DNA of 64,000 nucleotides from Serratia nematodiphila DZ0503SBS1 (GCF_000738675.1 NZ_JPUX01000001.1:1-64000); one strand, 5' to 3'; shown: positions 12,954 through 23,730, counted from the first letter of the stretch. Numbers and translations are program-made. Notes: generated by a model from the letters alone, not told the origin.

Positions 12954-14402
12954 ATGAAACTGTTGAACGTTGATGTCGCGGTCATCGGCGGCGGCACCGC
13001 AGGGCTCGGCGCCTACCGAGCGGCCAAACTGTCTACCCCCAGCGTGGTGATGATCGAAGGTGGGCCTTATGGCACCACCTGTGCGCGCGTTGGCTGCATG
13101 CCATCCAAATTATTGATCGCCGCCGCCGAAGCGGTGCATCAAATCGAACGTGCGCCGGGCTTTGGCGTGCACCCAAGCGGCAAAACGCGCATTGACGGGC
13201 GCGAGGTGATGGCTCGCGTCAAACGCGAACGCGATCGTTTCGTCGGCTTCGTGCTGGAAGGCGTGGACGAGATCCCGGCCGGCGACAAAATTCAGGGCTA
13301 TGCCCGCTTTATCGACGACAACACGCTGCAGGTCGATGAGCATACGCGCATTGTGGCGCAGCGCATCGTAATCGCCACCGGCTCCCGCCCCAGCTGGCCG
13401 GCGCCGTGGAACGAACTGGGCGATCGCCTGATCGTCAACGACGATCTCTTCAACTGGGATGATTTGCCGCAGTCCGTAGCGGTGTTCGGCCCCGGCGTCA
13501 TCGGGCTGGAACTGGGGCAAGCGCTGCACCGCCTCGGGGTCGACACCCGGGTCTTCGGCATCGGCGGCGCCGTCGGGCCGCTCACCGACAGCGCTGTGCG
13601 CGATTACGCCGCGAAAACGTTGGGGGAAGAGTTCTATCTCGACGCCGACGTGAAAGTGGAGATGATGCAGCGCGAAGGCGACAAGGTGTTTATCCGCTAT
13701 CGGGATCTGCAGAGCCAACCGCAGGAGATCCTGGTGGACTACGTGTTGGCCGCCACTGGCCGCCGCCCCAACGTCGATCGGTTAGGCCTCGAAAACACCG
13801 GTTTGCAGCTCGACGCTCGAGGCGTGCCGCTGGCCGACCGCCTGACGATGCAAACCAGCGTGCCGCATATCTTCATCGCCGGCGACGCCAGCAACCAGCT
13901 GCCGCTGCTGCATGAGGCCAGCGATCAGGCGCGCATCGCCGGCGCCAACGCCGGCAGCTTCCCGGAGATCAATCCGGGTCTGCGCCGCAGCGCGATTTCG
14001 GTGGTGTTCTCCGATCCGCAGATCGCCATGGTCGGCTCGACCTTCCGCGAGCTGAGCGAGAAGTTCAGCGCCTGCGGCTGTTTTGAAGTGGGCAAGGTCT
14101 CGTTTGAGAATCAGGGCCGCTCTCGGGTGATGCTGCGCAACAAGGGCGTTCTGCACGTTTACGGCGAACAGGGCACCGGCCGTTTCCTCGGCGCGGAAAT
14201 GATCGGCCCGGACGCCGAACACATTGCGCACCTGTTGGCCTGGGCGCACCAGCAGCAGATGACCGTCGATCAGATGCTGGACATGCCGTTCTATCATCCA
14301 GTGATCGAAGAAGGCTTGCGCACCGCGCTGCGCGACCTGCAGGCGAAGCTCAAACTCGGCGCGGCCGAAATCGAGCGCTGCCAGCGCTGCCCGGGCGAAT
14401 AA
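12954..14402 (+). CDS. dihydrolipoyl dehydrogenase-like flavoprotein disulfide reductase
   Basis: This is a class I pyridine nucleotide-disulfide oxidoreductase of 482 residues. It has the FAD motif GGGTAGLGA near residues 12-20, the redox disulfide in TTCARVGCMPSK (Cys43 and Cys48), the NAD(P) fold at FGPGVIGLELGQAL, and the C-terminal His-Glu pair in YHPVIEEGL. It resembles stand-alone dihydrolipoamide dehydrogenases rather than the one encoded with PDH/OGDH. ATG 12954 is preceded by AGGAG at 12945. No lipoyl or E2 partner gene is adjacent. Its place next to a glutathione-dependent peroxidase suggests a redox role, which is inference. Confidence 0.85.
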   Translation: MKLLNVDVAVIGGGTAGLGAYRAAKLSTPSVVMIEGGPYGTTCARVGCMPSKLLIAAAEAVHQIERAPGFGVHPSGKTRIDGREVMARVKRERDRFVGFVLEGVDEIPAGDKIQGYARFIDDNTLQVDEHTRIVAQRIVIATGSRPSWPAPWNELGDRLIVNDDLFNWDDLPQSVAVFGPGVIGLELGQALHRLGVDTRVFGIGGAVGPLTDSAVRDYAAKTLGEEFYLDADVKVEMMQREGDKVFIRYRDLQSQPQEILVDYVLAATGRRPNVDRLGLENTGLQLDARGVPLADRLTMQTSVPHIFIAGDASNQLPLLHEASDQARIAGANAGSFPEINPGLRRSAISVVFSDPQIAMVGSTFRELSEKFSACGCFEVGKVSFENQGRSRVMLRNKGVLHVYGEQGTGRFLGAEMIGPDAEHIAHLLAWAHQQQMTVDQMLDMPFYHPVIEEGLRTALRDLQAKLKLGAAEIERCQRCPGE

Positions 14403-14426
14403 CCCCTCATTCTCCATTCATACCCA

Positions 14427-14451
14427 CCGGGCCTTCAGGCCCGGTTTTTTT
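14427..14451 (+). terminator. intrinsic terminator after the Lpd-like gene
   Basis: A 7-base-pair stem CCGGGCC/GGCCCGG with loop TTCA is followed by seven T residues, 24 bases after the stop codon. Confidence 0.92.
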
Positions 14452-14528
14452 GCGCAGCGCTTTCCAGATTTTCCTCCCTCCTCTTGCCTCACGGCCCTCC
14501 TGCACGCATTCTTATGCTTTGGCATTGA

Positions 14529-14549
14529 AGTGATATCAATAATGACACT
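14529..14549 (+). promoter_or_regulatory. imperfect dyad upstream of hicB-like gene, candidate operator
   Basis: A 21-base sequence with AGTG and CACT ends agrees with its own reverse complement at 14 of 21 positions. It lies 35 bases before the hicB-like start. HicB proteins with a ribbon-helix-helix tail usually repress their own promoters, so autoregulation here is an inference. Confidence 0.35.
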
Positions 14550-14583
14550 AAAATGGAGGGCAGAGCCAGAATGGAGGAAGAGC

Positions 14584-14910
14584 ATGGAAAAGCATGAACA
14601 CTATACCTATCGCATCACCTGGTCAGCGGAAGATCGTGAATATGTCGGGCTGTGCGCCGAATTCCCCTCGCTGTCCTGGCTGGCCGCCACGCGTACCGGC
14701 GCACTGGAGGGCATCGAAAAAGTGGTGAGCGAAACGATCGCCGATATGCTGGCGCAAGGCGAAACGCCGCCGCAGGCGCTGGCGGAAAAGAACTTCAGCG
14801 GAAAACTGGTGTTGCGCATGACGCCGGAACAGCATCGCCGGCTGGCGATCGGCGCGATGGAAGAAGGCGTGAGCCTGAACCGTTATCTGTGCGCCCGCCT
14901 GGCGGGGTAG
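14584..14910 (+). CDS. HicB-family antitoxin-like protein, no HicA partner seen
   Basis: This 108-residue protein has an N-terminal HicB fold (YTYRITWSAEDREYVGLCAEFP, GALEGI) and a C-terminal segment (KLVLRMTPEQHRRLAIGA to SLNRYLCARL) with the look of a ribbon-helix-helix DNA-binding domain. ATG 14584 follows a GGAGGAAG ribosome site. Upstream there is only about 130 bases before the Lpd terminator, too little for a HicA toxin of about 60 residues, and argH converges downstream. It therefore looks like a solitary HicB acting as a regulator or a remnant of a toxin-antitoxin pair. Confidence 0.8.
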   Translation: MEKHEHYTYRITWSAEDREYVGLCAEFPSLSWLAATRTGALEGIEKVVSETIADMLAQGETPPQALAEKNFSGKLVLRMTPEQHRRLAIGAMEEGVSLNRYLCARLAG

Positions 14911-14915
14911 AGGTT

Positions 14916-14940
14916 CAAGGGCGGCGCCAGGCCGCCCTTG
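14916..14940. terminator. hairpin between convergent hicB-like gene and argH
   Basis: A perfect 10-base-pair stem (CAAGGGCGGC with GCCGCCCTTG) has loop GCCAG. It lies directly between the two stop codons. There is no T tract on either side, so termination efficiency is uncertain. Confidence 0.5.
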
Positions 14941-14946
14941 TCGTCG

Positions 14947-16320
14947 TCAAGCCAAACGCTGTTTCGCTGCGGCGATTGCCGCGGCCACCTGTTGCGGCGC
15001 GACGCCGCCTTTGGCCGCACGTTTGTCCAGGCAGGATTGCAACGCCAGGATCGGGTAGACATCGTCAGCGATCGTCGCGCTGAACTGCTGCAAATCCGCC
15101 AGCGGCAGCGCTTCCAGCGGTTTGCCCTGGCGAATCGCTTCTACCACTGCCTCACCGACGATATGGTGCGCTTCGCGGAACGGCACGCCCTTGGCGACCA
15201 GGTAATCCGCCAGCTCGGTGGCGTTGGCATAGCCCTGCTCCGCCGCTTCCTGGCAGCGCGGGCGCTTCACCTGAATGCCGTCCAGCACCAGCGCCGCCAT
15301 CTGCAGGCAGTCCATCCAGGTGTCGAGCGCGTCGAACAACCCTTCTTTGTCTTCCTGCATGTCTTTGTTGTACGCCAGCGGCAGGCCTTTCAGCGTCATC
15401 ATCATGCCGGTCAGCGCGCCCTGTACGCGGCCGCACTTGCCGCGGATCAGCTCCAGCGCGTCCGGGTTTTTCTTCTGCGGCATCAACGAAGAGCCGGAGG
15501 TCACGCGGTCGGACAGCTCGACAAACGCCGCCTCGCCGCTGTTGAAGAAGATCAGATCTTCGGCGAAGCGCGACAGATGCACCATGCTGATGGCGGCGTT
15601 GGACAGCAGTTCCAACACGTGATCGCGATCGGATACGCTGTCCAGGCTGTTGCGGGTCGCCGAGGCGAAGCCCAGCCAGCCGGCCAGCTGCTCGCGATCG
15701 ATAGGATAAGCAGTGCCGGCCAGCGCGCCACTGCCCAGCGGGCTGACGTCCAGCCGTTTCAGGGTATCCTGCAGGCGGCTTTCATCGCGCGCCAGCATCT
15801 CGACATAGGCCAGGCACCAGTGCGCGAAAGTCACCGGCTGCGCGCGTTGCAGGTGGGTATACCCCGGCATCACCGCATCCTGGTTAGCTTCGGCGGTCTC
15901 CACCAGCGCCTGCTGCAGCTGGACGATCGCCTGATGCAGATCGCCGATCTGCTGTTTGCACCACAGCTTCAGATCGGTCGCGACCTGATCGTTGCGGCTG
16001 CGGCCGGTGTGCAGCTTCTTGCCCAAATCGCCGACCTTCTCGATCAGCTTCTGCTCCACCCAGCTGTGGATGTCTTCGGCATCGCTTTGGACGATCGCCA
16101 AAGGCTCGGCCTGGACTTCCTTCAGTAGCGCATTCAGCGCCAGCTCCAGCTGCTGTTGCTCCGTTGCCGTCAACACGTTAACGGTCACCAGCGCCTTCGA
16201 CCAGGCCACCGAGCCCACGATATCCTGCTCCGCCAGGCGATAATCGAACCGCAGCGAATCGTTGAGTTGCTTGAACCGCTGATCCGCCGCCTGAGTGAAC
16301 CTTCCGCCCCAAAGTGCCAT
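14947..16320 (-). CDS. argH: argininosuccinate lyase
   Basis: ArgH splits argininosuccinate into arginine and fumarate, the last step of arginine synthesis. The protein has 457 residues, the usual length. It carries the fumarase/lyase signature [12 protein letters not shown] near residue 281 and the conserved N-terminal LWGGRF. It is the last gene of argCBGH, 68 bases after argG, with a palindromic hairpin in the gap. Repression by ArgR through the boxes upstream of argC is expected. Confidence 0.98.
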   Translation of the reverse strand: MALWGGRFTQAADQRFKQLNDSLRFDYRLAEQDIVGSVAWSKALVTVNVLTATEQQQLELALNALLKEVQAEPLAIVQSDAEDIHSWVEQKLIEKVGDLGKKLHTGRSRNDQVATDLKLWCKQQIGDLHQAIVQLQQALVETAEANQDAVMPGYTHLQRAQPVTFAHWCLAYVEMLARDESRLQDTLKRLDVSPLGSGALAGTAYPIDREQLAGWLGFASATRNSLDSVSDRDHVLELLSNAAISMVHLSRFAEDLIFFNSGEAAFVELSDRVTSGSSLMPQKKNPDALELIRGKCGRVQGALTGMMMTLKGLPLAYNKDMQEDKEGLFDALDTWMDCLQMAALVLDGIQVKRPRCQEAAEQGYANATELADYLVAKGVPFREAHHIVGEAVVEAIRQGKPLEALPLADLQQFSATIADDVYPILALQSCLDKRAAKGGVAPQQVAAAIAAAKQRLA

Positions 16321-16345
16321 ACCTTACTCCTGAATTTTTATGCGA

Positions 16346-16369
16346 AAGGGCGCAGCATGCTGCGCCCTT
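16346..16369 (-). other. perfect 24-base palindrome between argG and argH
   Basis: The half AAGGGCGCAGCA is followed directly by its reverse complement TGCTGCGCCCTT. In RNA it forms a strong hairpin between argG and argH. There is no T tract, so it may act in mRNA processing or differential stability rather than termination; that is inference. Confidence 0.6.
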
Positions 16370-16388
16370 GCAGAGTCACGCCAATCGG

Positions 16389-17609
16389 TTATTTATTCTT
16401 TTTCTCATTCAACGCGCGGATGCGTGAAGACAGAGAGAACAGGCGGATAAAGCCGCCCGCGTGGCTGTGATCGTAAACTTCGTCTTCGCCGAAGGTGGCG
16501 AACTCTTCGGAGTACAGGCTGTTGGCGGATTTTTTCTGGGTCGCCGTCACCTGGCCTTTGTACAGCTGCAGCACCACTTCACCGTTCACCTCTTCAGCCA
16601 ATGCTTCGGCAGAGGCCTGCAGCGAGCGGCGCAGCGGCGCGAACCAGCGGCCGTCATACACCACATAGGACATCTCCAGGCCCAGCTGCTCGCGCCATTT
16701 GAAGCTGTCGCGATCCAGCACCAGCTGCTCGATGGCGCGCAGCGCCGCCACCATGATGGTGCCCCCCGGGGTCTCATAGCAGCCGCGGGATTTGATGCCC
16801 ACCAGACGGTTTTCCACGATGTCGATCCGGCCGACGCCGTGCTTGGCGCCCAGCGCGTTCAAGGTTTCCAGGCACTGGTAAGGCGACAACGCTTTCCCGT
16901 TAACCGCCACAACGCGGCCTTTCTCAACGGTGACGGTCACCTGCTCAGGCTGATCCGGCGCTTCCTGCGGATCGACGGTCCATACCCAGCAATCCTTGTT
17001 CGGCGCATTCCACGGGCTTTCCAGCACGCCGCCTTCGGTGGAGATGTGCCAGGCGTTCTCATCGCGGCTGTAGATTTTCTCCAGCGATGCGGTGGTCGGG
17101 ATATTGCGCTCTTTCAGGTAATCCAGCAGCGCTTCACGGGAACGCAGGTTCCACTCACGCCACGGCGCCACCACTTTCAGCTGCGGCGCCAGCGCGGTGT
17201 AGGTGGTTTCGAAACGCACCTGATCGTTGCCTTTGCCGGTTGCGCCGTGGCACAGCGCGTCCGCGCCCACTTTCAACGCCAGCTCGACCTGCGCCTTGGC
17301 AATGATCGGCCGCGCCATCGAGGTGCCCAGCAGGTAGCTGCCTTCGTACAGGGCGCCGGTCTGCAGCACCGGATAAACGTAATCGCGGATAAACTCTTCA
17401 CGCAGATCGACCACGTGACATTCAGAGGCACCGGACTGCAGGGCTTTTTGCTCCACGCCTTCCAGATCGCTGCGCTCCTGGCCGATGTCCGCCACGAACG
17501 CCACCACTTCACAGCCGCCGTAGTTCTCTTTCAGCCATGGAATGATGGCCGAGGTATCCAGGCCGCCGGAGTACGCCAGAACGATTTTTTTGATGCCTTG
17601 GTTTTGCAT
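16389..17609 (-). CDS. argG: argininosuccinate synthase (short type)
   Basis: ArgG joins citrulline and aspartate with ATP to form argininosuccinate. The protein has 406 residues with the N-terminal PP-loop [11 protein letters not shown] (residues 13-23), and [19 protein letters not shown] and [11 protein letters not shown] motifs. It is of the shorter type typical of Vibrio and Yersinia arg clusters. E. coli has a longer enzyme of about 447 residues encoded elsewhere. It lies between argB and argH in a single transcription unit with gaps of 25 and 68 bases. Confidence 0.97.
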   Translation of the reverse strand: MQNQGIKKIVLAYSGGLDTSAIIPWLKENYGGCEVVAFVADIGQERSDLEGVEQKALQSGASECHVVDLREEFIRDYVYPVLQTGALYEGSYLLGTSMARPIIAKAQVELALKVGADALCHGATGKGNDQVRFETTYTALAPQLKVVAPWREWNLRSREALLDYLKERNIPTTASLEKIYSRDENAWHISTEGGVLESPWNAPNKDCWVWTVDPQEAPDQPEQVTVTVEKGRVVAVNGKALSPYQCLETLNALGAKHGVGRIDIVENRLVGIKSRGCYETPGGTIMVAALRAIEQLVLDRDSFKWREQLGLEMSYVVYDGRWFAPLRRSLQASAEALAEEVNGEVVLQLYKGQVTATQKKSANSLYSEEFATFGEDEVYDHSHAGGFIRLFSLSSRIRALNEKKNK

Positions 17610-17634
17610 GATCTATTCCTTTCTAATTCTAAAA

Positions 17635-18408
17635 TTAAGCGAGGATCCGGGTGCCAATCGACACGCCGTTAAACAAAGCAGGAAGCTGATCGGCATGGCG
17701 CCAGCTGGCGATATCCACCGGGCGGCCGAGGGTGCGGGCGGCGTCGAGCGCCGCATTCACCTTCACCACCATACCATCGGTGATGATGCCTTGCGCGATC
17801 AGTTGTTCCGCTTTTTGCGCCGTCATTTCCGCAATGCGTTGGCCCTTGCCGTCGAGGATGCCGCTGACGTCCGACAGCAGGATCAGATCCGCCCCCAGCG
17901 TCGCGGCCAGCGCCGTCGCCGCCTGATCGGCGTTCACGTTCATTAACTGCCCTTCGGCGGTGATGCCGATGGAGCTGATAACCGGCAGGTAGCCGGCGCC
18001 CAGCAGGGTATTGAGCAGCGCGGGCGAGCCGGGCTGCGCGTTGCCGACGTGGCCCAATGCCGGATCGAGCGGGGTCACGACCGAGCTGCCGCCGTCCGCC
18101 AGGCTCAGGCCGACAGCGTTGATTTGGTGTTTAATCGCCCACGCCAGCAGCGTTTTGTTGGCGGTGCCAGCCAGCGCGCCGGTGATGATGTCGATCTGAT
18201 CGGCCGGCGTGACCCGCAGGCCGTTCTTTTTCACCACCGGCAAAGCGAGCTGCTTCATCAGTTCGTCCACCACGCAGCCGCCGCCGTGCACGATCACCAG
18301 CGGGCGCTGGTGCTGCTGCCGATAGCTGTCCAACGCGGTAAACAGACGCTCCAGCGCTTCTTCACTGTCTAATAACACGCCACCTAACTTGATAATTAAC
18401 GGGTTCAT
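17635..18408 (-). CDS. argB: acetylglutamate kinase
   Basis: ArgB phosphorylates N-acetylglutamate with ATP, the second step of arginine synthesis. The 257-residue protein belongs to the amino acid kinase family. It starts [14 protein letters not shown], with the phosphate-binding Lys and Gly-Gly, and contains [13 protein letters not shown] near residue 40 and the MNVNADQAA segment. It is 20 bases downstream of argC in the argCBGH operon. Confidence 0.97.
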   Translation of the reverse strand: MNPLIIKLGGVLLDSEEALERLFTALDSYRQQHQRPLVIVHGGGCVVDELMKQLALPVVKKNGLRVTPADQIDIITGALAGTANKTLLAWAIKHQINAVGLSLADGGSSVVTPLDPALGHVGNAQPGSPALLNTLLGAGYLPVISSIGITAEGQLMNVNADQAATALAATLGADLILLSDVSGILDGKGQRIAEMTAQKAEQLIAQGIITDGMVVKVNAALDAARTLGRPVDIASWRHADQLPALFNGVSIGTRILA

Positions 18409-18428
18409 TGCTGTTTACTCACGCTGGT

Positions 18429-19433
18429 TTAAAGGAGTGATTGGGTTTCCGGGAAGCCGAAACGGATATTCAGGCATTGCACCGCCTGCGCCGCCGCGCC
18501 TTTCAGCAGGTTATCTTCCGCCGCCACGGCGATCAGATGCTCGCCCTGCACCGCAAAACCGATGTCGCAGAACGGCAGCCCCACCACCGCTTTCAGCGCC
18601 GGCACGCCCTGGTCGTACAGCCGCACCAGCGGCTTGTCGTCATAGGCGGCATGATAGGCGGCGGCCACGTCCTGCGCGGTCACGCCGGCTTTCAGGCGGC
18701 AGGTGATGGTTTCAAGAATGCCGCGCGGGAAATTGCCCAGGTGCGGCGTAAAGATAACCGGCACGCCCAGGTGCGCGGCGATCTCCGGCTGGTGCCGGTG
18801 AGTGAAAATACCGTACGGCTGCAGGCTCACTTCGCAGAAACTGGTGGTCATGCTGGCCTTGCGCCCGGCGCCGCTGACGCCGCTGGTGGCGTTGATCACC
18901 GGCCACTGGTCGAGGTTCAGCAGTTGCTTTTCGATCAACGGTTTCAGCGCCAGCTGCGCCGCCGTCGGGTAGCAGCCCGGCACGGCGATCAGCTGCGCCT
19001 GTTTGATCTTGTCGCTCTGCCACTCCGCCAGGCCGTACACCGCCTGCTCCAGCAGGGCGCCATGCTGATGCTCGAAACCGTAGTACTGGGTATAAAAACC
19101 GGCGTCCTGCACGCGGAAGGCGCCGGACAGATCGAACACCACGCAGCCTGCCGCCAGGAAGGCCGGTGCGATATCGTGGCTGACTTCATGAGCGGTGGCG
19201 AGGAACACCACGTCGATGCCCTGCGCCGCCTTGGCGACGTCGGTCAACGGCTGCAGCGGCAGATCGACGATGCCTTTCAACTGGGGATGGAGATCGGAAA
19301 GCAACTTTCCTGCATCTGCACTTTGCGCTGAAACCGCTAAAGCGGTTATGTTCATGTGTGGGTGGCGATTCAGGTAAGCCGTGAGCTCCGCTCCGGCGTA
19401 ACCGCTGGCACCAACGATCAGCGTATTCAACAT
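18429..19433 (-). CDS. argC: N-acetyl-gamma-glutamyl-phosphate reductase
   Basis: ArgC reduces N-acetylglutamyl phosphate with NADPH. The 334-residue protein has the nucleotide motif GASGYAGAE at residues 8-16 and the catalytic cysteine in [10 protein letters not shown]. The conserved THRHQPEI segment lies near residue 216. I chose ATG 19433 (MLNTLIVG) by alignment with E. coli; the frame opens four codons upstream. It is the first gene of argCBGH and diverges from argE across two ARG boxes. Confidence 0.97.
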   Translation of the reverse strand: MLNTLIVGASGYAGAELTAYLNRHPHMNITALAVSAQSADAGKLLSDLHPQLKGIVDLPLQPLTDVAKAAQGIDVVFLATAHEVSHDIAPAFLAAGCVVFDLSGAFRVQDAGFYTQYYGFEHQHGALLEQAVYGLAEWQSDKIKQAQLIAVPGCYPTAAQLALKPLIEKQLLNLDQWPVINATSGVSGAGRKASMTTSFCEVSLQPYGIFTHRHQPEIAAHLGVPVIFTPHLGNFPRGILETITCRLKAGVTAQDVAAAYHAAYDDKPLVRLYDQGVPALKAVVGLPFCDIGFAVQGEHLIAVAAEDNLLKGAAAQAVQCLNIRFGFPETQSLL

Positions 19434-19579
19434 GTGGCCTTTCACCTTCTAAACTGACGTGCGGTCGCTTGCGACCCAGGTAACAGGGCTAGCCAGCGTT
19501 GTTGCGCCGTTCACCCACGGAGCCAGGCGTTGATGCTTTTATAAACATCCGGGCATCGGGTTCCCTTACGCTTCGGCTT

Positions 19580-19618
19580 ACTGTATTTTTATTCAAAATA
19601 AATGCATGAATATTGATA
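19580..19618. promoter_or_regulatory. two tandem ARG boxes (ArgR operator) between argC and argE
   Basis: Box 1 (19580-19597) has core TGTATTTTTATTCA and box 2 (19601-19618) has core TGCATGAATATTGA. They match the ARG consensus TGAATWWWWATTCA at 13 and 11 of 14 positions and are separated by 3 bases, the spacing used by hexameric ArgR. They lie between the divergent argCBGH and argE genes and should repress both when arginine is present. Confidence 0.82.
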
Positions 19619-19643
19619 CTATCCTAACCAAAGGCTGTCAACA

Positions 19644-20795
19644 GTGAAGATGAAATTACCTCCATTTATTGAGCTGTACCGGGCGTTGATCGCCACTCCG
19701 TCAATCAGCGCCACCGATGCCGGCCTCGATCAGAGCAATGAGGCGTTAATCAACTTGCTGGCCGGATGGTTTGCCGACCTGGGCTTCCGAGTCGACGTGC
19801 AGCCGGTGCCGGAGTCGCGCCACAAATTCAACCTGCTGGCCAGCATTGGTGAAGGCAGCGGCGGCCTGCTGCTGGCCGGCCACACCGATACGGTGCCTTA
19901 CGACGAAGGCCGCTGGACGCGCGATCCCTTCACCCTGACCGAGCACGACAACAAGCTCTACGGGCTGGGCACCGCCGACATGAAAGGCTTCTTCGCCTTT
20001 ATTCTGGACGCGGTGCGCGACATCGACGCGAGCAAGCTGACCAAGCCGCTGTACATTCTGGCGACCGCAGATGAAGAAACGACGATGGCCGGCGCGCGTT
20101 ATTTCGCCGCCTCCACCGCCATTCGGCCGGATTTCGCCATCATCGGCGAGCCGACCTCGCTGCAGCCGGTGCGCGCGCACAAGGGCCACATGGCCAACGC
20201 CATTCGCATCGTCGGCCAGTCCGGCCACTCCAGCGATCCGGCGCGCGGCGTCAACGCCATCGATCTGATGCACGAGTCCATCGGCCGCCTGATGGAGCTG
20301 CGCAAAACCCTGCAGGAGCGCTACAACAACCCGGCGTTCGCCGTGCCTTATCCCACCATGAACTTCGGCCATATCAGCGGCGGCGACGCGGCCAACCGCA
20401 TCTGCGCCTGTTGCGAGCTGCACCTGGATATCCGCCCGCTGCCCGGCATGACGCTCGACAACATCAACGAACTGATGCATCAGGCGCTGGAGCCGGTGAG
20501 CCAACGCTGGCCGGGCCGCCTGACCATCGAAGAGCTGCACGCGTCGGTGCCGGGCTACGAGTGCCCGACCGACCACCGCATGGTGGCGGTGATCGAGGAG
20601 CTGCTGGGCACCCGCACGCAGGTGGTCAACTACTGTACCGAGGCGCCGTTCGTGCAACAGGTATGCCCGACCCTGGTGCTCGGCCCCGGTTCCATCGATC
20701 AGGCCCACCAGCCGGACGAGTACATCGATACCGCGTTTATCGAACCGACGCGCAAACTGCTGGGCCAGCTGGTCAGTCACTTTTGCCGGCAATAA
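19644..20795 (+). CDS. argE: acetylornithine deacetylase
   Basis: ArgE removes the acetyl group from N-acetylornithine to give ornithine, keeping this lineage on the linear arginine pathway. The 383-residue M20-family metallohydrolase shows the metal ligands in LAGHTDTVP, the catalytic ADEETTMAG, and [10 protein letters not shown]. The start is the GTG at 19644 (MKMKLPPF), which aligns residue by residue with the E. coli start; ATG 19650 is an alternative. It is divergent from argC and shares the ArgR operator. Confidence 0.97.
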   Translation: MKMKLPPFIELYRALIATPSISATDAGLDQSNEALINLLAGWFADLGFRVDVQPVPESRHKFNLLASIGEGSGGLLLAGHTDTVPYDEGRWTRDPFTLTEHDNKLYGLGTADMKGFFAFILDAVRDIDASKLTKPLYILATADEETTMAGARYFAASTAIRPDFAIIGEPTSLQPVRAHKGHMANAIRIVGQSGHSSDPARGVNAIDLMHESIGRLMELRKTLQERYNNPAFAVPYPTMNFGHISGGDAANRICACCELHLDIRPLPGMTLDNINELMHQALEPVSQRWPGRLTIEELHASVPGYECPTDHRMVAVIEELLGTRTQVVNYCTEAPFVQQVCPTLVLGPGSIDQAHQPDEYIDTAFIEPTRKLLGQLVSHFCRQ

Positions 20796-21053
20796 ACCCG
20801 ACATTTAACAGGGGAAATGCCTTATGCTTTCCACTACCTCAAAATAAGTATAAAACAGCGAAATAAGCCATGCTGATAACCGACGAGGCGTAATTAAATT
20901 TCAGAAAATGCGCCGATTTTGATGTTTTTTTGCTAAAAATAGTGTCAATTGACGATTGGACAGGAACGCGATGTGATCAGGCAGGCGGTCTGCGCCTGAC
21001 GCGTGAAATTTATTTACAAGATAAAAATCATACAGAACTGGGTCAGGGGTTAT

Positions 21054-23690
21054 ATGAACGAACAATATTCGGCAATGCGCAGTAATGTCAGTATGCTCGG
21101 CAAATTGCTCGGCGATACCATCAAAGAAGCGCTGGGCGAGCATATTCTCGATCGCGTTGAGACCATCCGTAAGCTTTCCAAATCTTCACGCGCCGGCAAC
21201 GAAGCGCATCGCCAGGAGCTGCTCTCCACCCTGCAGAACTTGTCCAACGACGAGCTGCTGCCGGTGGCGCGCGCCTTCAGCCAGTTCCTCAACCTGACCA
21301 ACGTCGCCGAGCAGTACCACAGCATTTCGCCCAACGGCGAAGCCGCCAGCAACCCGGAAGCGCTGGCGCAGCTGTTCAGCCGTCTCAAAGACAAAAAGCT
21401 CAGCGACAAAGAGCTGCAGCACGCGGTGTCGCAACTTTCCATCGAGCTGGTGCTGACGGCGCACCCGACGGAGATCACCCGCCGCACCCTGATCCACAAG
21501 CTGGTGGAGGTCAACACCTGCCTCAGCCAGCTCGATCACAACGATCTGGCCGACTACGAGCGCAACAAGATCATGCGCCGCCTGCGCCAACTGGTGGCCC
21601 AGTCGTGGCACACCGATGAAATTCGCAAACATCGCCCCTCCCCGATCGACGAAGCCAAATGGGGCTTTGCGGTGGTGGAAAACAGCCTGTGGGAAGGCGT
21701 GCCGGCGTTCCTGCGCGAATTCAACGAACAGCTGGAAAACTCCATCGATTACAGCCTGCCGGTGGAAGCGGTGCCGGTGCGCTTCACCTCCTGGATGGGC
21801 GGCGATCGCGACGGCAACCCGAACGTCACCGCCGAAATCACCCGCCATGTGCTGCTGCTCAGCCGCTGGAAAGCCTGCGACCTGTTTACCCGCGATATCC
21901 AGGTGCTGGTCTCCGAGCTGTCGATGACCGAGTGCACCCCGGAGCTGCGCGCCCGCGCCGGCGGCGATGAGGTGCAGGAGCCGTACCGCGAAATCATGAA
22001 GCAGCTGCGTAGCCAGCTGATGAGTTCCCAGGCTTATCTGGAAGGTCGCCTGAAGGGCGAGCGCGTGCTGAAGCCGCACGACCTGCTGGTGAACAACGAG
22101 CAGCTGTGGGAGCCGCTGTATGCCTGCTACCAGTCGCTGCAGGCCTGCGGCATGGGCATCATCGCCAACGGTCAACTGCTGGATACCCTGCGCCGCGTGC
22201 GCTGCTTCGGCGTGCCGCTGGTGCGCATCGACGTGCGCCAGGAAAGCACCCGCCATACCGAAGCCATCGCCGAGCTGACCCGCTATCTGGGGCTGGGCGA
22301 CTATGAAAGCTGGTCGGAAGCCGATAAACAGGCGTTCCTGATCCGCGAACTGAACTCCAAACGCCCGCTGGTGCCGCTGAAGTGGCAACCGAGCGCCGAC
22401 ACGCAGGAAGTGCTGGAAACCTGCCGGGTGATCGCCGAAGCGCCGCAGGGCTCGATCGCCGCCTACGTGATTTCGATGGCGCGCACGCCTTCCGACGTGC
22501 TGGCGGTGCACCTGCTGCTGAAAGAGGCCGGCTGCCCGTTCGCGCTGCCGGTCGCTCCGCTGTTCGAAACCCTCGATGATCTGAACAACGCCGACGACGT
22601 AATGACCCAGCTGCTGAATATCGACTGGTATCGCGGCTTTATTCAGGGCAAACAGATGGTGATGATCGGCTATTCCGACTCGGCGAAAGACGCCGGCGTG
22701 ATGGCCGCTTCCTGGGCGCAGTACCGTGCGCAGGACGCGTTGATCAAAACCTGTGAAAAAGCCGGCGTGGCGCTGACGCTGTTCCATGGGCGCGGCGGTT
22801 CCATCGGCCGCGGCGGCGCACCGGCGCATGCGGCGCTGCTGTCGCAGCCGCCGGGCAGCCTGAAGGGCGGCCTGCGCGTCACCGAACAGGGCGAGATGAT
22901 CCGCTTCAAATTCGGCCTGCCGGAAGTCACCATCAGCAGCCTGGCGCTGTATGCCGGGGCGATCCTCGAGGCCAATCTGCTGCCGCCGCCGGAACCGAAG
23001 AAAGAATGGCGGGCGTTGATGGACGACCTGTCCGAGACCTCCTGCCGGATGTATCGCGGCTACGTGCGTGAAAACCCGGACTTCGTGCCTTACTTCCGCG
23101 CGGCCACGCCGGAACTGGAGCTGGGTAAACTGCCGCTGGGCTCGCGCCCGGCCAAACGCAAGCCGAACGGCGGCGTAGAGAGCCTGCGCGCCATTCCGTG
23201 GATCTTCGCCTGGACGCAGAACCGCCTAATGCTGCCGGCCTGGCTCGGCGCCGGCGCCGGATTGCAGGAAGCGGTGAAGGCCGGCAAACAGGCGGAGCTG
23301 GAGGCGATGTGCCGCGACTGGCCGTTCTTCTCCACCCGCATCGCCATGCTGGAAATGGTGTTCGCCAAGGCCGACCTATGGCTGGCGGAATACTACGATC
23401 AGCGCCTGGTGGATAAATCGCTGTGGCCGCTGGGCCAACAGCTGCGCGATCAGCTGGAAAGCGACATCAAGGTAGTGCTGACCATCGCCAACGATGCGCA
23501 CCTGATGGAAGACCTGCCGTGGATCGCCGAATCCATCGCGCTGCGCAACGTCTATACCGACCCGCTGAACGTCCTGCAGGCCGAACTGCTGCACCGTTCG
23601 CGCCAGCAGGAGCAGCCGGACGCCCGCGTCGAGCAGGCGCTGATGGTCACCATCGCCGGCGTCGCCGCCGGGATGCGCAACACCGGCTAG
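21054..23690 (+). CDS. ppc: phosphoenolpyruvate carboxylase
   Basis: Ppc makes oxaloacetate from PEP and bicarbonate to refill the TCA cycle. The 878-residue protein has the catalytic histidine motif [11 protein letters not shown] near residue 135, the glycine-rich loop [12 protein letters not shown] near 580, and the C-terminal MRNTG, as in E. coli (883 residues). ATG 21054 (MNEQYSAM) is chosen by homology; the frame continues 17 codons upstream. The 258-base gap after argE holds an A/T-rich promoter region. A strong terminator follows. Confidence 0.98.
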   Translation: MNEQYSAMRSNVSMLGKLLGDTIKEALGEHILDRVETIRKLSKSSRAGNEAHRQELLSTLQNLSNDELLPVARAFSQFLNLTNVAEQYHSISPNGEAASNPEALAQLFSRLKDKKLSDKELQHAVSQLSIELVLTAHPTEITRRTLIHKLVEVNTCLSQLDHNDLADYERNKIMRRLRQLVAQSWHTDEIRKHRPSPIDEAKWGFAVVENSLWEGVPAFLREFNEQLENSIDYSLPVEAVPVRFTSWMGGDRDGNPNVTAEITRHVLLLSRWKACDLFTRDIQVLVSELSMTECTPELRARAGGDEVQEPYREIMKQLRSQLMSSQAYLEGRLKGERVLKPHDLLVNNEQLWEPLYACYQSLQACGMGIIANGQLLDTLRRVRCFGVPLVRIDVRQESTRHTEAIAELTRYLGLGDYESWSEADKQAFLIRELNSKRPLVPLKWQPSADTQEVLETCRVIAEAPQGSIAAYVISMARTPSDVLAVHLLLKEAGCPFALPVAPLFETLDDLNNADDVMTQLLNIDWYRGFIQGKQMVMIGYSDSAKDAGVMAASWAQYRAQDALIKTCEKAGVALTLFHGRGGSIGRGGAPAHAALLSQPPGSLKGGLRVTEQGEMIRFKFGLPEVTISSLALYAGAILEANLLPPPEPKKEWRALMDDLSETSCRMYRGYVRENPDFVPYFRAATPELELGKLPLGSRPAKRKPNGGVESLRAIPWIFAWTQNRLMLPAWLGAGAGLQEAVKAGKQAELEAMCRDWPFFSTRIAMLEMVFAKADLWLAEYYDQRLVDKSLWPLGQQLRDQLESDIKVVLTIANDAHLMEDLPWIAESIALRNVYTDPLNVLQAELLHRSRQQEQPDARVEQALMVTIAGVAAGMRNTG

Positions 23691-23702
23691 TGAGCCTAAT
23701 CG

Positions 23703-23730
23703 CGGCCCCGTTTATCGGGGCCGTTTTTTT
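23703..23730 (+). terminator. intrinsic terminator of ppc
   Basis: An 8-base-pair stem CGGCCCCG/CGGGGCCG with loop TTTAT is followed by seven T residues, starting 12 bases after the ppc stop codon. Confidence 0.95.

Noticed and set aside
14452..14583. Possible HicA toxin upstream of the hicB-like gene
   Set aside because: The 132 bases contain no frame long enough for HicA and no matching motif.
21186..22829. 547-residue open frame on the minus strand opposite ppc
   Set aside because: It is antisense to the catalytic core of ppc; the frame is a codon-bias shadow.
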